A stretch of 64,000 nt of DNA from Planctomycetia bacterium (GCA_005772955.1 SXID01000053.1:1-64000); one strand, 5' to 3'; numbered from the stretch's first letter, positions 9,135 to 18,471 are shown. The notes: generated from the letters alone by a model not told the origin. Translations and numbers: made by a program.

Positions 9135-10445
9135 ATGCGACCGGGCGACGTGATTCAGACCAAGCGCGATCGCGGAGAGCTATCGCCAGGGCAGATCCAC
9201 GCGTTCGTGAGCGCTGCGGCGAGCCTCGAAGGCAGCGGGTGGAAGACGTACCACCTCACCGCGCTCTTGATGGCGATCTACCTGAACGACATGACACCGG
9301 GCGAAACGGCCCACCTCACGCGAGCGATGGCCAACTCCGGCAAGTACCTCGACCTTTCCGACATCGACGGCCCAAAGATCGATAAGCACAGCACCGGCGG
9401 CGTCGGCGACAAGACTTCGCTGATCGTCGGGCCGCTCGCGGCGGCGTGCGGGGTGGTTGTGCCGATGATGTCCGGGCGCGGGCTGGGGCACAGTGGCGGC
9501 ACGCTTGACAAACTCGAATCCATCCCCGGCTTCAACGTTCACCTGACGGAAGCCGAGTTCCGCACCGCTCTCAAGAACGTCGGGTTGGGGATGATCGGTC
9601 AGACCGCGGACATCGCACCGGCGGACAAGATGCTCTACGCGCTCCGCGACGTGACCGCGACCGTGGAGAGCATCCCGCTCATCACCGCGTCCATTCTCAG
9701 CAAGAAACTATCGGAAGGTACCTCCGGTTTGGTGATGGATGTGAAGAGCGGCGTGGGGGCGTTCATGAAGTCGCGTGAGCGGTCACATGAGCTGGCGCAA
9801 TCCATCGTGAAAGTCGGCACCGCTAACGGCTTGAAGGTGATCGCGCTAATCACCGCGATGGACACTCCGTTGGGAGACGCTGTCGGGAATTCACTCGAAG
9901 TGGTCGAGTCCATCGAAACACTGAATGGCAACGGCCCCAAAGACCTCACGGAACTGAGCGTCACGCTCGCGGCGCGGATGGTGCGACTGGCGTTCGGCGG
10001 GACCGATGCTGATGCCGACGCACAAGTGCGCCGCGCGCTTTCTTCTGGCGCGGGCCTCGAAGTATTCCGCAAGTGCGTCGAGCAGCAGGGCGGCGACCCG
10101 CGAGTGATCGATGACTACACCCTGCTCCCCGCAACCAATGTGGCCGTTCACGTGAACACGGACTGCACTGGTTACATCACCACCATCGACGCGGAGAAGG
10201 TTGGTGTCGCGGTGCGGATGCTCGGCGGCGGTCGCAGTCGCGCGGAAGACACCATCGACCCCGCCGTTGGAATCATCGTTCGCGCGAAGCCGGGCGAGCG
10301 TGTCACCCCTTCGGACAGCGTGTTCGAAGTGCACTACCGCGACGGTGCGAAACTCGCTGCCGCGATGCCAATGCTGGCGAAAGCGTTTCAGATCGATGAC
10401 ACACCGCCATCCGAATTGCCGCTTATTCTGGAGGAGATCGCATGA
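9135..10445 (+). CDS. deoA: Thymidine / pyrimidine-nucleoside phosphorylase
   Basis: The protein has 436 residues, the usual length. It starts at an ATG with AAGGGG about 6 bases upstream. The family signature KHSTGGVGDKTSLIVGP (phosphate binding) is followed by MMSGRGLGHSGGTLDKLES, and MDVKSGVGAFM lies in the middle. The C-terminal domain (about 345-436) is of the nucleoside phosphorylase type. It splits thymidine, deoxyuridine or uridine with phosphate into base and (deoxy)ribose-1-phosphate in the cytoplasm. Whether it is DeoA (thymidine) or Pdp (broad specificity) cannot be settled here. It overlaps cdd by four bases and leads a pyrimidine salvage operon. Confidence 0.93.
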   Translation: MRPGDVIQTKRDRGELSPGQIHAFVSAAASLEGSGWKTYHLTALLMAIYLNDMTPGETAHLTRAMANSGKYLDLSDIDGPKIDKHSTGGVGDKTSLIVGPLAAACGVVVPMMSGRGLGHSGGTLDKLESIPGFNVHLTEAEFRTALKNVGLGMIGQTADIAPADKMLYALRDVTATVESIPLITASILSKKLSEGTSGLVMDVKSGVGAFMKSRERSHELAQSIVKVGTANGLKVIALITAMDTPLGDAVGNSLEVVESIETLNGNGPKDLTELSVTLAARMVRLAFGGTDADADAQVRRALSSGAGLEVFRKCVEQQGGDPRVIDDYTLLPATNVAVHVNTDCTGYITTIDAEKVGVAVRMLGGGRSRAEDTIDPAVGIIVRAKPGERVTPSDSVFEVHYRDGAKLAAAMPMLAKAFQIDDTPPSELPLILEEIA

Positions 10446-10831
10446 CAGACCCACTGATAGCCGCTGCGACTTCCGCGCGGGAGAACGCGTTCGCACGGTT
10501 CTCGAAGTTCAAGGTCGGCGCTGCACTCGAAACCACACAAGGCACCATCATTCCAGGCTGCAATGTCGAGAGTGCGAGCTACGGCCTCACGATGTGCGCG
10601 GAGCGCGTCGCGATCTTCCGCGGCGTGACGGACGGCTTCCACTGCTTCACTCGCGTGGCCGTTGTCACGGACACCGCGACGCCGACTCCGCCGTGCGGAG
10701 CGTGTCGGCAACTGCTCTGGGAGTTCGCGCCCGACGCCGAGGTGCTGCTCGCCAACCTCAAAGGCACTATCGTGAAATGGACCGTTCGCGACCTGATCCC
10801 CAGCGCGTTCGACGCGAAGCAGTTGGGATGA
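10442..10831 (+). CDS. cdd: Cytidine deaminase
   Basis: The protein has 129 residues, the size of tetrameric cytidine deaminases. The zinc and catalytic motifs are present: MCAERVAIF (zinc Cys and the proton-shuttling Glu) and PPCGACRQ (two zinc Cys). GCNVESASYG is the substrate-binding part. It converts cytidine and deoxycytidine to uridine and deoxyuridine, which the preceding phosphorylase can split. Its ATG overlaps the deoA stop (ATGA), so the two are likely translationally coupled. Confidence 0.95.
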   Translation: MTDPLIAAATSARENAFARFSKFKVGAALETTQGTIIPGCNVESASYGLTMCAERVAIFRGVTDGFHCFTRVAVVTDTATPTPPCGACRQLLWEFAPDAEVLLANLKGTIVKWTVRDLIPSAFDAKQLG

Positions 10832-10870
10832 TCGTCCCTTCGGGACGAACGCAGAACGAACGAGGGAAGT

Positions 10871-11500
10871 ATGGCCGCCGCAGTGTACGTTTCGACACAC
10901 CCGTTGATCCAGCACAAGCTCGCGCGGTTGCGAGCGATCGATACCAAGCCGCCGGAGTTCCGCGAACTGGTCGCCGGCATTTCGCGCGGGCTGCTCTTCG
11001 AGGCGACCCGCGACTTGCGTCTCGGGCCAGTCACAGTGAAGACGCCCATCACCGAAGTGACAGGCCACCAGATCGCGGACCGCGTGGGGTTCGTACCGGT
11101 GTTGCGTGCCGGGCTGGGAATGGCGGAGGCAATGCTCGAGGCGCTGCCGGAAGCGGCGGTGTGGCACCTCGGTCTTTACCGCGACCACGCAACGCTCAAG
11201 CCGGTGACGTACTACAACAAGCTGCCGCCGAAGCCGGAGATGGACGTGGGCATTGTGCTCGACCCGATGCTCGCGACCGGCGGCAGCGCGATCGCGGCGC
11301 TCGACATCTTGCGCAAGACCGGCATGCCGCGACTCATCTTCGTGGGCTTGATCGCGGCCCCGGAAGGCGTGACCTCGCTGCAAGCGGCTCACCCCGATGT
11401 ACCGATTTTCCTGGCCGCGATCGACTCGCACCTGAACGAGTTGGGTTACATCGTGCCGGGGTTGGGCGACGCGGGCGACCGGCAATTCGGAACCGCGTAA
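10871..11500 (+). CDS. upp: Uracil phosphoribosyltransferase
   Basis: The protein has 209 residues, the family length. The PRPP-binding loop VLDPMLATGGSA is clear, with upstream PVLRAGLGM and downstream GLIAAPEGV motifs of UPRTase. It makes UMP from uracil and PRPP. It is 39 bases downstream of cdd with a GAGG-like site, so deoA-cdd-upp forms a full route from cytidine to uracil to UMP. Confidence 0.95.
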   Translation: MAAAVYVSTHPLIQHKLARLRAIDTKPPEFRELVAGISRGLLFEATRDLRLGPVTVKTPITEVTGHQIADRVGFVPVLRAGLGMAEAMLEALPEAAVWHLGLYRDHATLKPVTYYNKLPPKPEMDVGIVLDPMLATGGSAIAALDILRKTGMPRLIFVGLIAAPEGVTSLQAAHPDVPIFLAAIDSHLNELGYIVPGLGDAGDRQFGTA

Positions 11501-11504
11501 CAGT

Positions 11505-11574
11505 ATTCAGTTTTCCGTGAAGACAGGACGCTCGCGCGGATCGTAACTGTTTCCGGCTGAAAACTGAAAACTGA
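11505..11574. terminator. Inverted repeat TTCAGTTTTC/GAAAACTGAA between convergent genes
   Basis: ATTCAGTTTTCC at the left and two tandem GAAAACTGA units at the right can pair. They lie between the upp stop and the stop of the convergent small secreted protein gene. The stem is AT-rich and ends in A/T runs, as expected of a bidirectional terminator, but the loop is long. Confidence 0.5.
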
Positions 11575-11578
11575 ACAC

Positions 11579-12121
11579 TCACTTCAAAGACTTCACCCAC
11601 GTCTCGAACGCCTTCGCGTGCTCCGCGATCGTGATCGATGGTCCGCTGAGCCGGAAGTGGTGCGTCTCCTCCTTCTCCTCGACTATCACCCAGATCACGC
11701 GCCAGTCTTCGAGCAACATCTCCTTCGACTTCGGGTCGAACGGCCGCTCCTTGAACTTCCACGTGCCGGTCACTTCGAGCACGTTCACGGTCGCGCCCTT
11801 CACTTCCCACTTCGCGGTCTTGCTGATGTCATCTACCGTCTTGCCTTCGGGCGCGACGAACGTGTTCTTCCACTTGGGAAAGTTCTTGTCCGCTCCCGGC
11901 AGGCTCTCGTTCATGACGCTCAGTTCCGCTTCCGGGTGATCCTTCGCACCCGGTAACTTGAACTGGAACGTGCGGAGCCGGTTCGACGGCTTCTCGCTCT
12001 TCCAGTTGGCCGGTGCGGTCGCGGAGAGCTTGTTGAGCTTCACCACGACGGGTTTGTCGTCCGCGCCGCGGGCGACGCCCACAAGGAGGAACGCGGCGAG
12101 AAGGTACGAAACGCGACGCAT
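11579..12121 (-). CDS. Small exported protein, function unknown
   Basis: The protein has 180 residues. A clear signal peptide (MRRVSYLLAAFLLVGVARG, cut near residue 19) precedes a soluble beta-rich domain. Features include LSATAPANWKSEKPSNRLRTF near the N-terminus and a C-terminal helix (EHAKAFETWVKSLK). The pattern 'PANW..E.P.N..R..QF' followed by 'FETWVKSLK' resembles secreted families in planctomycetes with no known activity. I do not recognise a catalytic motif. It starts 67 bases downstream of the PVC dehydrogenase stop and may be transcribed with it, although a hairpin lies between them. Confidence 0.75.
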   Translation of the reverse strand: MRRVSYLLAAFLLVGVARGADDKPVVVKLNKLSATAPANWKSEKPSNRLRTFQFKLPGAKDHPEAELSVMNESLPGADKNFPKWKNTFVAPEGKTVDDISKTAKWEVKGATVNVLEVTGTWKFKERPFDPKSKEMLLEDWRVIWVIVEEKEETHHFRLSGPSITIAEHAKAFETWVKSLK

Positions 12122-12134
12122 GGGGTTCCTCGGT

Positions 12135-12192
12135 GTAGGACAGGCTTCCCGCCTGTCATGGGTTGACGAGACAGGCTGGAAGCCTGTCCTAC
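12135..12192. repeat. Nested inverted repeat (GACAGGCTGGAAGCCTGTC family)
   Basis: GTAGGACAGGCTTCC (12,135-12,149) pairs exactly with GGAAGCCTGTCCTAC (12,178-12,192). Each arm is also close to a smaller hairpin. The right arm contains the TAG stop of the PVC dehydrogenase gene. Related to the hairpin at 4,573-4,606. Confidence 0.7.
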
Positions 12193-15100
12193 TTTCTGAC
12201 CTTCGTTTCTTCCGCCGAGGCGAGACTGAAGTAGAAGCCGTGCGGGTTGTTGCCGTTCGCGACCTTCAGCAACACCGTGTTCTTCCCCTTCACCAGTTTC
12301 ACGGAAACCTTGTGCGTTTCGGGCGCCGCGGCCTTCGTGTCGCGCGTCGTGAACACGTCCTTGCCGTTCACCCACAGTTTCGCGCCGTCATCCGGCCCGA
12401 GCAGAATCTCCGCGGATTGATCGACGGGCGATTCGACCTCGACGTACATGTACGACGCGGAGTTGTTGCCGGCTGTTCCGTGAAGTGCGGCGAGATCGAA
12501 GTAGCCCTTCCCGTCGGGGCGGATCGTCTTCCAAGCGAGCGAACCGAACTTCGCGGTGAGGTCGAACTCGCCCTTCTCCGGGCCGAACGCTTTGTCGATC
12601 GCGTCGTTCATGTCCTTCGCCGGGAACGGCCCAACGACGTGGAAGCTATCCGGCGTGAGGGCCGCCATCTTCAGCGTTTCGAGGTACGCGACGAGGTCAA
12701 CCAGTTCCTCTTCCGTCATCGCCGCGATGATGTCCTCCGGCATGATCGATACCTTCAGCTTGCGAACCGCGCCGTCGATGTCCTTCTTGGCGATGGTGGT
12801 ATCCTTGCCGTTCGCGTCGCGGAGCGTGATCGCGGCGGGCGTGTCGCTCACGAGCAACCCGCTCACGGTCACGTCCGCTGTAGTCGTGACCGAGTGCTGA
12901 ATGTACTGGTCCCCGATGGCCTTCGACGGCAACAGCAGCGACTCGTACAGGTTCTCGCGGCTCGTGGCCTTCTTGCCGATCATCGACAGATCCGGCCCGA
13001 CCTGACCGCCGACGCCGCGAAGCATGTGGCACTTCGCGCACTGCGCGGCCCCTGTGAGGCTCGCGTTCCAGACCGCTTTGCCGCGAGCCACGTCGCCGGT
13101 GCGCTTCGCGAGTTCGGTGACCGCGGGAAGGTTCTTGGGGTTCAGTTTGCCCGGTGCCGGGAACGCGAGCTTCGCGCGGTTCGCGAGGTCCGCGTATGCG
13201 GAGTTGCGCAGGAGCCGCCCGGTTTCCGCGAGCAGTTCCTTCGGCAAACCGTCCTTCGCGTGCGTGTCCAGCAACCACTGCGAACCGGCGCGGTTCGCCG
13301 CGAGTGCGCTCAGCGCCGCGGACTTCAGTTCCGGCGTGCCGCGATCACCCGCGTTGATGGCCCGCACGAGCGAATCGAGCGCGACCGTCGAATACTTCGC
13401 GGGCTTCGCACCCTTCGGGAGCAGTTCGCCGAGTGCCTGAACGCACGCGATCGAAAGCGGGTTCTCTGGGCTGCCAACATCGATCAGCGCCGACACGCTC
13501 TTGTCATCGGGCAGCTTGCCGAGCGTGCGAATCGCTTCTTTGCGAAGGTCGATCGCGGCCTCTTTGTTCTTCGCGATGGCAACCACCGCGTCGAGCCGGT
13601 CCACGGCGTTCGCTGCGGCGATGAGTTGCAAGCCGGTCACGGTGGTCTTGCTGTCCTTCAGCAGCGCGTCGAGCGCCGCGGCGAGTTCCTTGCCGGATTG
13701 CAGTCCCTTCCACTTCGTCGGCAGGAAGAGTTTGAGGTTCGCGATGGCCTGCGTCTTGGTTTCTGGAGCGGCATCGCCTTTGAGTACGTCCAACATCGTC
13801 AGCCCGGCGGAGGGGTCATCGCTGGTCGCGAGGATATCGACGATGCGGCCCTTCTGCGCCCCGGTGAGCTTCGGGTCCGCGAGCAGTTTGCCGAGTCGCG
13901 GGAGAACGGACTTGGGTCGCAGTTCCCACACGAGGTCCGCGACCTTGTCGTTCCACTCCGGGAAGTGCTTGTCGAAGTCCGCGAGGATCGCGTCGCGCCG
14001 CACCGGGTCGGTGCCGCACGCGATGTTCAGTGCCGCCCGGTAGAAGTGATCATCGCCGGGGTAAGCCTGCGCGAGCTTGTAGAAGGCGGGTTTGGCTTGC
14101 GCAGGTTCGACGGTCCGGAGAGCGATGAGAACCTCACGTCGATACCCCGCACTCCAACGGCGGACGCCTCCCCAATCCCGGCTGGGGCTAGGGGTAATGA
14201 TGATCGGGATTGGTCTCCCCGGAGGTCGAGGTTGCCCATCAAGGGGTGCCTCGACTGCTTCGTCGATATGAAACTTGGACATCCCGTTCACAGACGAGAT
14301 GCGAGGCCAGAAACCGCCGGAGTGTTCACCATCCAAGCGGGCGGCCTCGATTTCGGTAGTCAACAACAGTAACTGGCCCAAGTCATCTTTTGGGAGCGCC
14401 TTGATCCAGTCCCGGTGGATCGCGCAAATGGCCCAGACTGTGCGAGGAGTCAGTTCAGGTTTTTCCTTGTCCCCGGGTAGCAGGAGCCAAAGCAATTTAC
14501 TGTTGCTCGATATCGCACTCATCGCCAACGCCCGCGTTGCCAGGCACGGCGAGCCGAGCGCTGCCCGCAGTCCTTCCTTCGTGTCGAGCTTCACCTCCGG
14601 CACCTTGTACCCCTTGTGGCCCTTTGGCGTGATGCGGTAGATGCGGCCGTCGGTGGGGTCGCCCATGCCGTGCCCGCCGACGCCGCGATCGTACCAGTCG
14701 GCCACGAAGATGCTGCCGTCGGGGGCAACGCACACGTCGCTCGGCCGGAACCACGGGTCGCTACTCGTCAGCAGCAGTTCCTTATCGAGTTCGTAACCGG
14801 CGCCCTTCGGCTTCGGGAAGAACCACCGCACTTCGGACGGGGCGCAGTCGCAGTGCAGCAGTGCGCCCTTGTATCGCGTCGCGAGGAGCGAGCCTTCGTA
14901 GACCGTGATGCCGGTCGGGCTGCCCTGGCCCGTGCGGAGCGTCTTGTGGACGATACCGGGTTGTTCTTCGTGCCAGTGCGTCTGACCGGCGCCGCGCGGA
15001 CCGTAACCGTAGTTACCGCCGGGCATCACGAAGCAGATGCGCGTTTGTTGGTTGCCGTCGTCGTCGTTGTCCGAGAGCCACACCTCGCCGAAGCTGTTCA

Positions 15101-15830
15101 CGCAACACTCGTAGTTGTTGCGAAAGTTGTGCGCGATCAGTTCGAGGTTCGTGCCGTCCGCGTCGCAGCGCCACACGGTCGCCTTCTGCACGTCGGTGGT
15201 GTTCGAGGTCCACTTCTTGCCCTTCCCGTCGCTGCTCTGCAAGTCCTTCACGCCCGAATCGCCGACGGTGAAGTAGAGCTTGCCGTCCGGCCCGATGTTG
15301 AGACCGTGAACGCCGTGGTCGTGGTCGAATCCGCCGAACCCCGTGAGGAACTTCTTCGGCGGGCCGTCCGCGGTCAGGTCGCCGTCCTTGTCCTCGAACA
15401 CGAGGATGTCCGGCGATTGGCACACGAACACGCGCTGCCCCTTGCCATCGGCGTAGGGCGAAACGCACACTCCGAGCGGGCCGTAGATTTCCTTCCCCTG
15501 GTAGAAGGTCTTCGCCTCGCTCGCCTTCCCCTCACCCTTCGCGTCGATCAACACCACAATGCGGTCGCCCGCTTCGCGGATGATGGGCCGGTTGAAGTTC
15601 TTCCGCCGGTAGTTGACGGCTTCCGCGACCCACACGCGGCCCTTGTGATCCACGTCGATGCTCGTGGGGTTAATGAGCATCGGTTCGGCGGCAAACAGTT
15701 CCACCTGGAAACCGTCCGCGACCTTCAGCGCCGCGAGAGCCTTTTCGGGCGAGAGCGGCCCGCCTTTGGGCTGCGCGGAGAGTGGCGACGCGAGAGCAAA
15801 GAAGGCGATGAGGCAAACGAGCCGGCGCAT
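12189..15830 (-). CDS. PVC-type membrane-bound dehydrogenase with HEAT-like region and cytochrome c motif
   Basis: The protein has 1213 residues and a signal peptide (cut near residue 19). Residues ~25-400 match the PVC-type putative dehydrogenase propeller related to L-sorbosone/glucose dehydrogenases (GFQVELFAAEPMLINPTSID, VWVAEAVNY, GFDHDHGVHGLNIGPDGKLY, VADWYDRGVGGHG). A helical repeat (HEAT-like) region follows, to about 880. A heme c site, C931-A-K-C934-H935, precedes VGPDLSMIG, as in the planctomycete heme-binding domain. The last ~130 residues form a beta domain (AKLWVNGKDVF) like those of exported glycan-active proteins. It probably oxidises a sugar or alcohol in the periplasm and passes electrons through its heme. 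The start ATG at 15,830 is fixed by the signal peptide. Confidence 0.88.
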   Translation of the reverse strand: MRRLVCLIAFFALASPLSAQPKGGPLSPEKALAALKVADGFQVELFAAEPMLINPTSIDVDHKGRVWVAEAVNYRRKNFNRPIIREAGDRIVVLIDAKGEGKASEAKTFYQGKEIYGPLGVCVSPYADGKGQRVFVCQSPDILVFEDKDGDLTADGPPKKFLTGFGGFDHDHGVHGLNIGPDGKLYFTVGDSGVKDLQSSDGKGKKWTSNTTDVQKATVWRCDADGTNLELIAHNFRNNYECCVNSFGEVWLSDNDDDGNQQTRICFVMPGGNYGYGPRGAGQTHWHEEQPGIVHKTLRTGQGSPTGITVYEGSLLATRYKGALLHCDCAPSEVRWFFPKPKGAGYELDKELLLTSSDPWFRPSDVCVAPDGSIFVADWYDRGVGGHGMGDPTDGRIYRITPKGHKGYKVPEVKLDTKEGLRAALGSPCLATRALAMSAISSNSKLLWLLLPGDKEKPELTPRTVWAICAIHRDWIKALPKDDLGQLLLLTTEIEAARLDGEHSGGFWPRISSVNGMSKFHIDEAVEAPLDGQPRPPGRPIPIIITPSPSRDWGGVRRWSAGYRREVLIALRTVEPAQAKPAFYKLAQAYPGDDHFYRAALNIACGTDPVRRDAILADFDKHFPEWNDKVADLVWELRPKSVLPRLGKLLADPKLTGAQKGRIVDILATSDDPSAGLTMLDVLKGDAAPETKTQAIANLKLFLPTKWKGLQSGKELAAALDALLKDSKTTVTGLQLIAAANAVDRLDAVVAIAKNKEAAIDLRKEAIRTLGKLPDDKSVSALIDVGSPENPLSIACVQALGELLPKGAKPAKYSTVALDSLVRAINAGDRGTPELKSAALSALAANRAGSQWLLDTHAKDGLPKELLAETGRLLRNSAYADLANRAKLAFPAPGKLNPKNLPAVTELAKRTGDVARGKAVWNASLTGAAQCAKCHMLRGVGGQVGPDLSMIGKKATSRENLYESLLLPSKAIGDQYIQHSVTTTADVTVSGLLVSDTPAAITLRDANGKDTTIAKKDIDGAVRKLKVSIMPEDIIAAMTEEELVDLVAYLETLKMAALTPDSFHVVGPFPAKDMNDAIDKAFGPEKGEFDLTAKFGSLAWKTIRPDGKGYFDLAALHGTAGNNSASYMYVEVESPVDQSAEILLGPDDGAKLWVNGKDVFTTRDTKAAAPETHKVSVKLVKGKNTVLLKVANGNNPHGFYFSLASAEETKVRK

Positions 15831-16132
15831 GTGGGAGGCTCCACAGGGGAGGTAGGTGGGAGCTAGTGTACCGCGAAGGGTGGGAAGAACCTACCCCCCT
15901 CCCTCGCTCCCTGAAGGAAGCGGAGTTTGAAGCCGCTCGCAGGTTCGCGAGTGTCCTCTCGCGCGTCTCGCGAAGCCGCAAGCGGCTTTGGCTCCCCTTC
16001 CCTTCAGTTGGGGGCAGATTTCTTCGCGCCGCGACTCAACACCGACGTTGCGGATGTGACAACCTCGCTGGCTTGCGCCGGGTTTCCGGCCTAGAGTTCA
16101 TCGCTACGAACCCGTTCCGGCGAGCACACGCA
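15831..16132. other. Divergent intergenic region with one palindromic repeat
   Basis: About 300 bases separate the divergent dehydrogenase and kinase genes and must hold both promoters; I could not single out -35/-10 boxes. A CGAAGCCGCAAGCGGCTT copy of the dispersed palindrome lies at 15,971-15,988, with a decayed partner (GAAGCCGCTCGCAGGTTCGCG) about 45 bases before it. The reading frame of the kinase is open upstream of 16,133, but the encoded residues do not look like protein. Confidence 0.5.
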
Positions 16133-17536
16133 ATGATTGGCCGCGTCTTCATGGGTCGGTACGAAGCCCGGCGATTGCTCGGCGAAGGCGGCATGGGGAA
16201 GGTGTACCTCGCGCGCCAGATCGATCTCGGGCGCGAGGTCGTCGTCAAGGTGATGCACGAGCAGATCGCCACCGACCCGAAGTTCCGCGTCCGGTTCTTG
16301 CGCGAAACGCTCTTGATGGCTCGGTGCCAGCACCCCGGCGCGGTCACGCTTTACGACGCCGCACTCGACGACCCGCTTGGGCCGTGCATCGTGATGGAGT
16401 ACGTCCGCGGCATCAACCTCGAAGCGCTGCTCGCGAGGAACAAACGTATGAGCGCGCCGCGCGTCGGCCGCATCATCGGCGAGTTGTGCGAGGTGCTCCA
16501 GGCCGCGCACGAAGAAGGCATCATCCACCGCGACCTGAAGCCCGCGAACCTCATGGTCGTGGACGCGGACACACCGCGCGAGCGAATCAAGGTCATGGAC
16601 TTCGGTTTGGCGAAACTGATGGAGGGCGAGCCTGAAACGCGAAAGGTGACCGACACGAACGTGGATTTCGCTGTGGGCACACCGGGCTACATCTGCCCAG
16701 AGCAGGTTCGCGGTGAGGAAATGGACCACCGCGGCGACTTGTACAGCGTTGGCGTGATGATGTACGAACTGCTCACGGGCCGGCTCCCGTTCAACGGGCC
16801 GACCAGCATGGACATTCTGTTGGCGCACGCGACCGAATATGCGGCCTCGTTCGCGGAACTGGGGTTGGCGGGGTGGGTTCCCGCGGAAGTCGAAGAACTG
16901 GTGTTCGACACGCTGGCGAAAGACCCCGACGACCGTCCGCAAACAGCGAGGGAACTCGCGGAGCGGTTCGACACTGCCCTGAACCGCGCGCAGATGCAGG
17001 CGGATTCACGCATCTCGACCACCGGGCCGCGCTCGCACAGCGGCTCCGCGCCCGGCGGCTCGTGGTCCGGTTTCACGCACACGTCCCCCGCGATGCCATC
17101 ATCGGCAATCACGCCCCCGCCCTCTTCGACCCCGTCCACGACTCAATCGGGGACGAGCCGCGATAACGCCGCGCTGCCGTTTCACATGGAAGCGTGGATG
17201 CCCGAGCGGATCTCGATCATGAAACTTCGCGGATTCGTTCACGACGCGGGCGGCGAGGTGGTCGAGAGCGTACCGGGGCTAATCAAGGTCCGTCTGGGCG
17301 GTCGAAAGACCCCGACAGGCGGCCCGCTGTCGTGGCTCGGCTTGCGCCGCTCGTCGAACTTGATTGATGTGGAACTGCACCTACACCACCTGGACCCAAC
17401 CAAAGACAACTTAACGGTTCATGTGCTGTTCCGCCCATCACACCCGGCCCAGCTCACCGACTGCAACTGGCGGCAGCGGTGTACCCAGGTGTTCATCGAA
17501 CTCCGCTCGTATCTGATGGGCCGCTCGCCGGAGTGA
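16133..17536 (+). CDS. Cytoplasmic Ser/Thr protein kinase (PknB-like) with unknown C-terminal domain
   Basis: The protein has 467 residues from an ATG at 16,133. The kinase domain starts at once: glycine loop GEGGMGKVYLA (17-27), catalytic Lys39 in VVVKVM, HRDLKPANL (His132-Arg133-Asp134), DFGLAK, and GTPGYICPEQ as the activation-loop end. After about residue 275 comes a Ser/Pro/Thr-rich linker. The last ~120 residues (from HMEAWMPERISIMKLRGF) form a compact domain I do not recognise. There is no transmembrane helix or PASTA repeat, unlike many bacterial kinases, so this is a soluble kinase whose C-terminus may sense or bind something. Longer starts give residues unlike protein. Confidence 0.9.
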   Translation: MIGRVFMGRYEARRLLGEGGMGKVYLARQIDLGREVVVKVMHEQIATDPKFRVRFLRETLLMARCQHPGAVTLYDAALDDPLGPCIVMEYVRGINLEALLARNKRMSAPRVGRIIGELCEVLQAAHEEGIIHRDLKPANLMVVDADTPRERIKVMDFGLAKLMEGEPETRKVTDTNVDFAVGTPGYICPEQVRGEEMDHRGDLYSVGVMMYELLTGRLPFNGPTSMDILLAHATEYAASFAELGLAGWVPAEVEELVFDTLAKDPDDRPQTARELAERFDTALNRAQMQADSRISTTGPRSHSGSAPGGSWSGFTHTSPAMPSSAITPPPSSTPSTTQSGTSRDNAALPFHMEAWMPERISIMKLRGFVHDAGGEVVESVPGLIKVRLGGRKTPTGGPLSWLGLRRSSNLIDVELHLHHLDPTKDNLTVHVLFRPSHPAQLTDCNWRQRCTQVFIELRSYLMGRSPE

Positions 17537-17598
17537 AACGAAAGCGGAAGGCAGAAGACCGAGCAGAGGCACGCGTCTTGGTTTTAGCCCCTCATGCC

Positions 17599-18471
17599 TC
17601 ACCCCATGAGGCGTCTCAACGCTTCCTGGTACTTTGCGAGACTGCGCGTTACCACCTCGTCCGGCAACGGCGGCGGCGGGCTGGCCTTGTCCCAGGTGGT
17701 TGTTTCAAGCCAGTCTCGCACGAACTGCTTGTCGAACGACACCGGTGACGCACCCGGCTTGTACGTGTCCTTCGGCCAGTACCGCGAACTGTCCGGCGTC
17801 AGCACTTCATCGATGAGGATCAGCGAGCCGTCCGCTAACCTGCCCCACTCGAGTTTCGTGTCCGCGAGGATGAGGCCCTTGCTATCCGCGTATTCCGCGG
17901 CGCGGCGGTACACGTCCAGCGTCTTCGACTTCAGTTCGGCCGCAGTCTCGGCGCCCACCGCGTTCGCCATAACACCGAACGAAATGTTCTCGTCGTGCTG
18001 TCCGTCTTCGGCTTTGGTCGCGGGCGTGAAGAGTGGTTCCGGCAGTTTGCTCGCGAGCTTCAACCCCGCCGGAATCGCGATCCCGCAAATGGTGCCGTGC
18101 GCCTGGTATTCCTTCCACACCGAACCCAAAAGGTAACCGCGCGCGACGCACTCCACCGGCACGACGGTCGCCTTCTTCACGAGCATCGTCCGCCCTTCGA
18201 GTTCCTTCTGGCGGAACGCGGGCGGCAAGTCCGATAGGTCCGCGCTGATGAAGTGGTTCGGCACGTTCAGCCACTTTAGCCAGAAGAGTGTCATCGCGGA
18301 TAGGAGTTGGCCCTTACCGGGAATGCCGTTCGGCATGACCCAATCGAACGCGCTGATGCGATCGGTGGCGACGATGGCGAGCGTATCGCCGAGGTCGTAC
18401 ACGTCGCGCACCTTTCCGCGACGCGGTGTGAACCCTGGCACCTGACTCTGCAACAGCGGTGCAGTGAGCAT
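17599..18471 (-). CDS. purC: Phosphoribosylaminoimidazole-succinocarboxamide (SAICAR) synthase
   Basis: The protein has 290 residues and resembles the longer SAICAR synthases. The start (GKVRDVYDLGDTLAIVATDR) holds the ATP-binding signature, followed by SAFDWVMPNGIPGKG. VVPVECVARGYLLGS and LADTKLEWG are the family motifs for substrate and metal binding. It joins CAIR and aspartate with ATP in purine synthesis. It is convergent with the kinase gene and no other pur gene is in the window. Confidence 0.96.
   Translation of the reverse strand: MLTAPLLQSQVPGFTPRRGKVRDVYDLGDTLAIVATDRISAFDWVMPNGIPGKGQLLSAMTLFWLKWLNVPNHFISADLSDLPPAFRQKELEGRTMLVKKATVVPVECVARGYLLGSVWKEYQAHGTICGIAIPAGLKLASKLPEPLFTPATKAEDGQHDENISFGVMANAVGAETAAELKSKTLDVYRRAAEYADSKGLILADTKLEWGRLADGSLILIDEVLTPDSSRYWPKDTYKPGASPVSFDKQFVRDWLETTTWDKASPPPPLPDEVVTRSLAKYQEALRRLMG

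Noticed and set aside
14150-14240. Possible repeat insertion within the PVC dehydrogenase gene (CCAATCCC ... GGGATTGG)
   Set aside because: Only 8-base arms are seen and the encoded Pro/Ile-rich stretch could be a normal loop. Without homologues I cannot call an insertion.
11958-14372. 804-codon plus-strand open frame
   Set aside because: It runs antisense through the PVC dehydrogenase gene, is Arg/Val/Leu-rich without domains and reflects codon bias at high GC.
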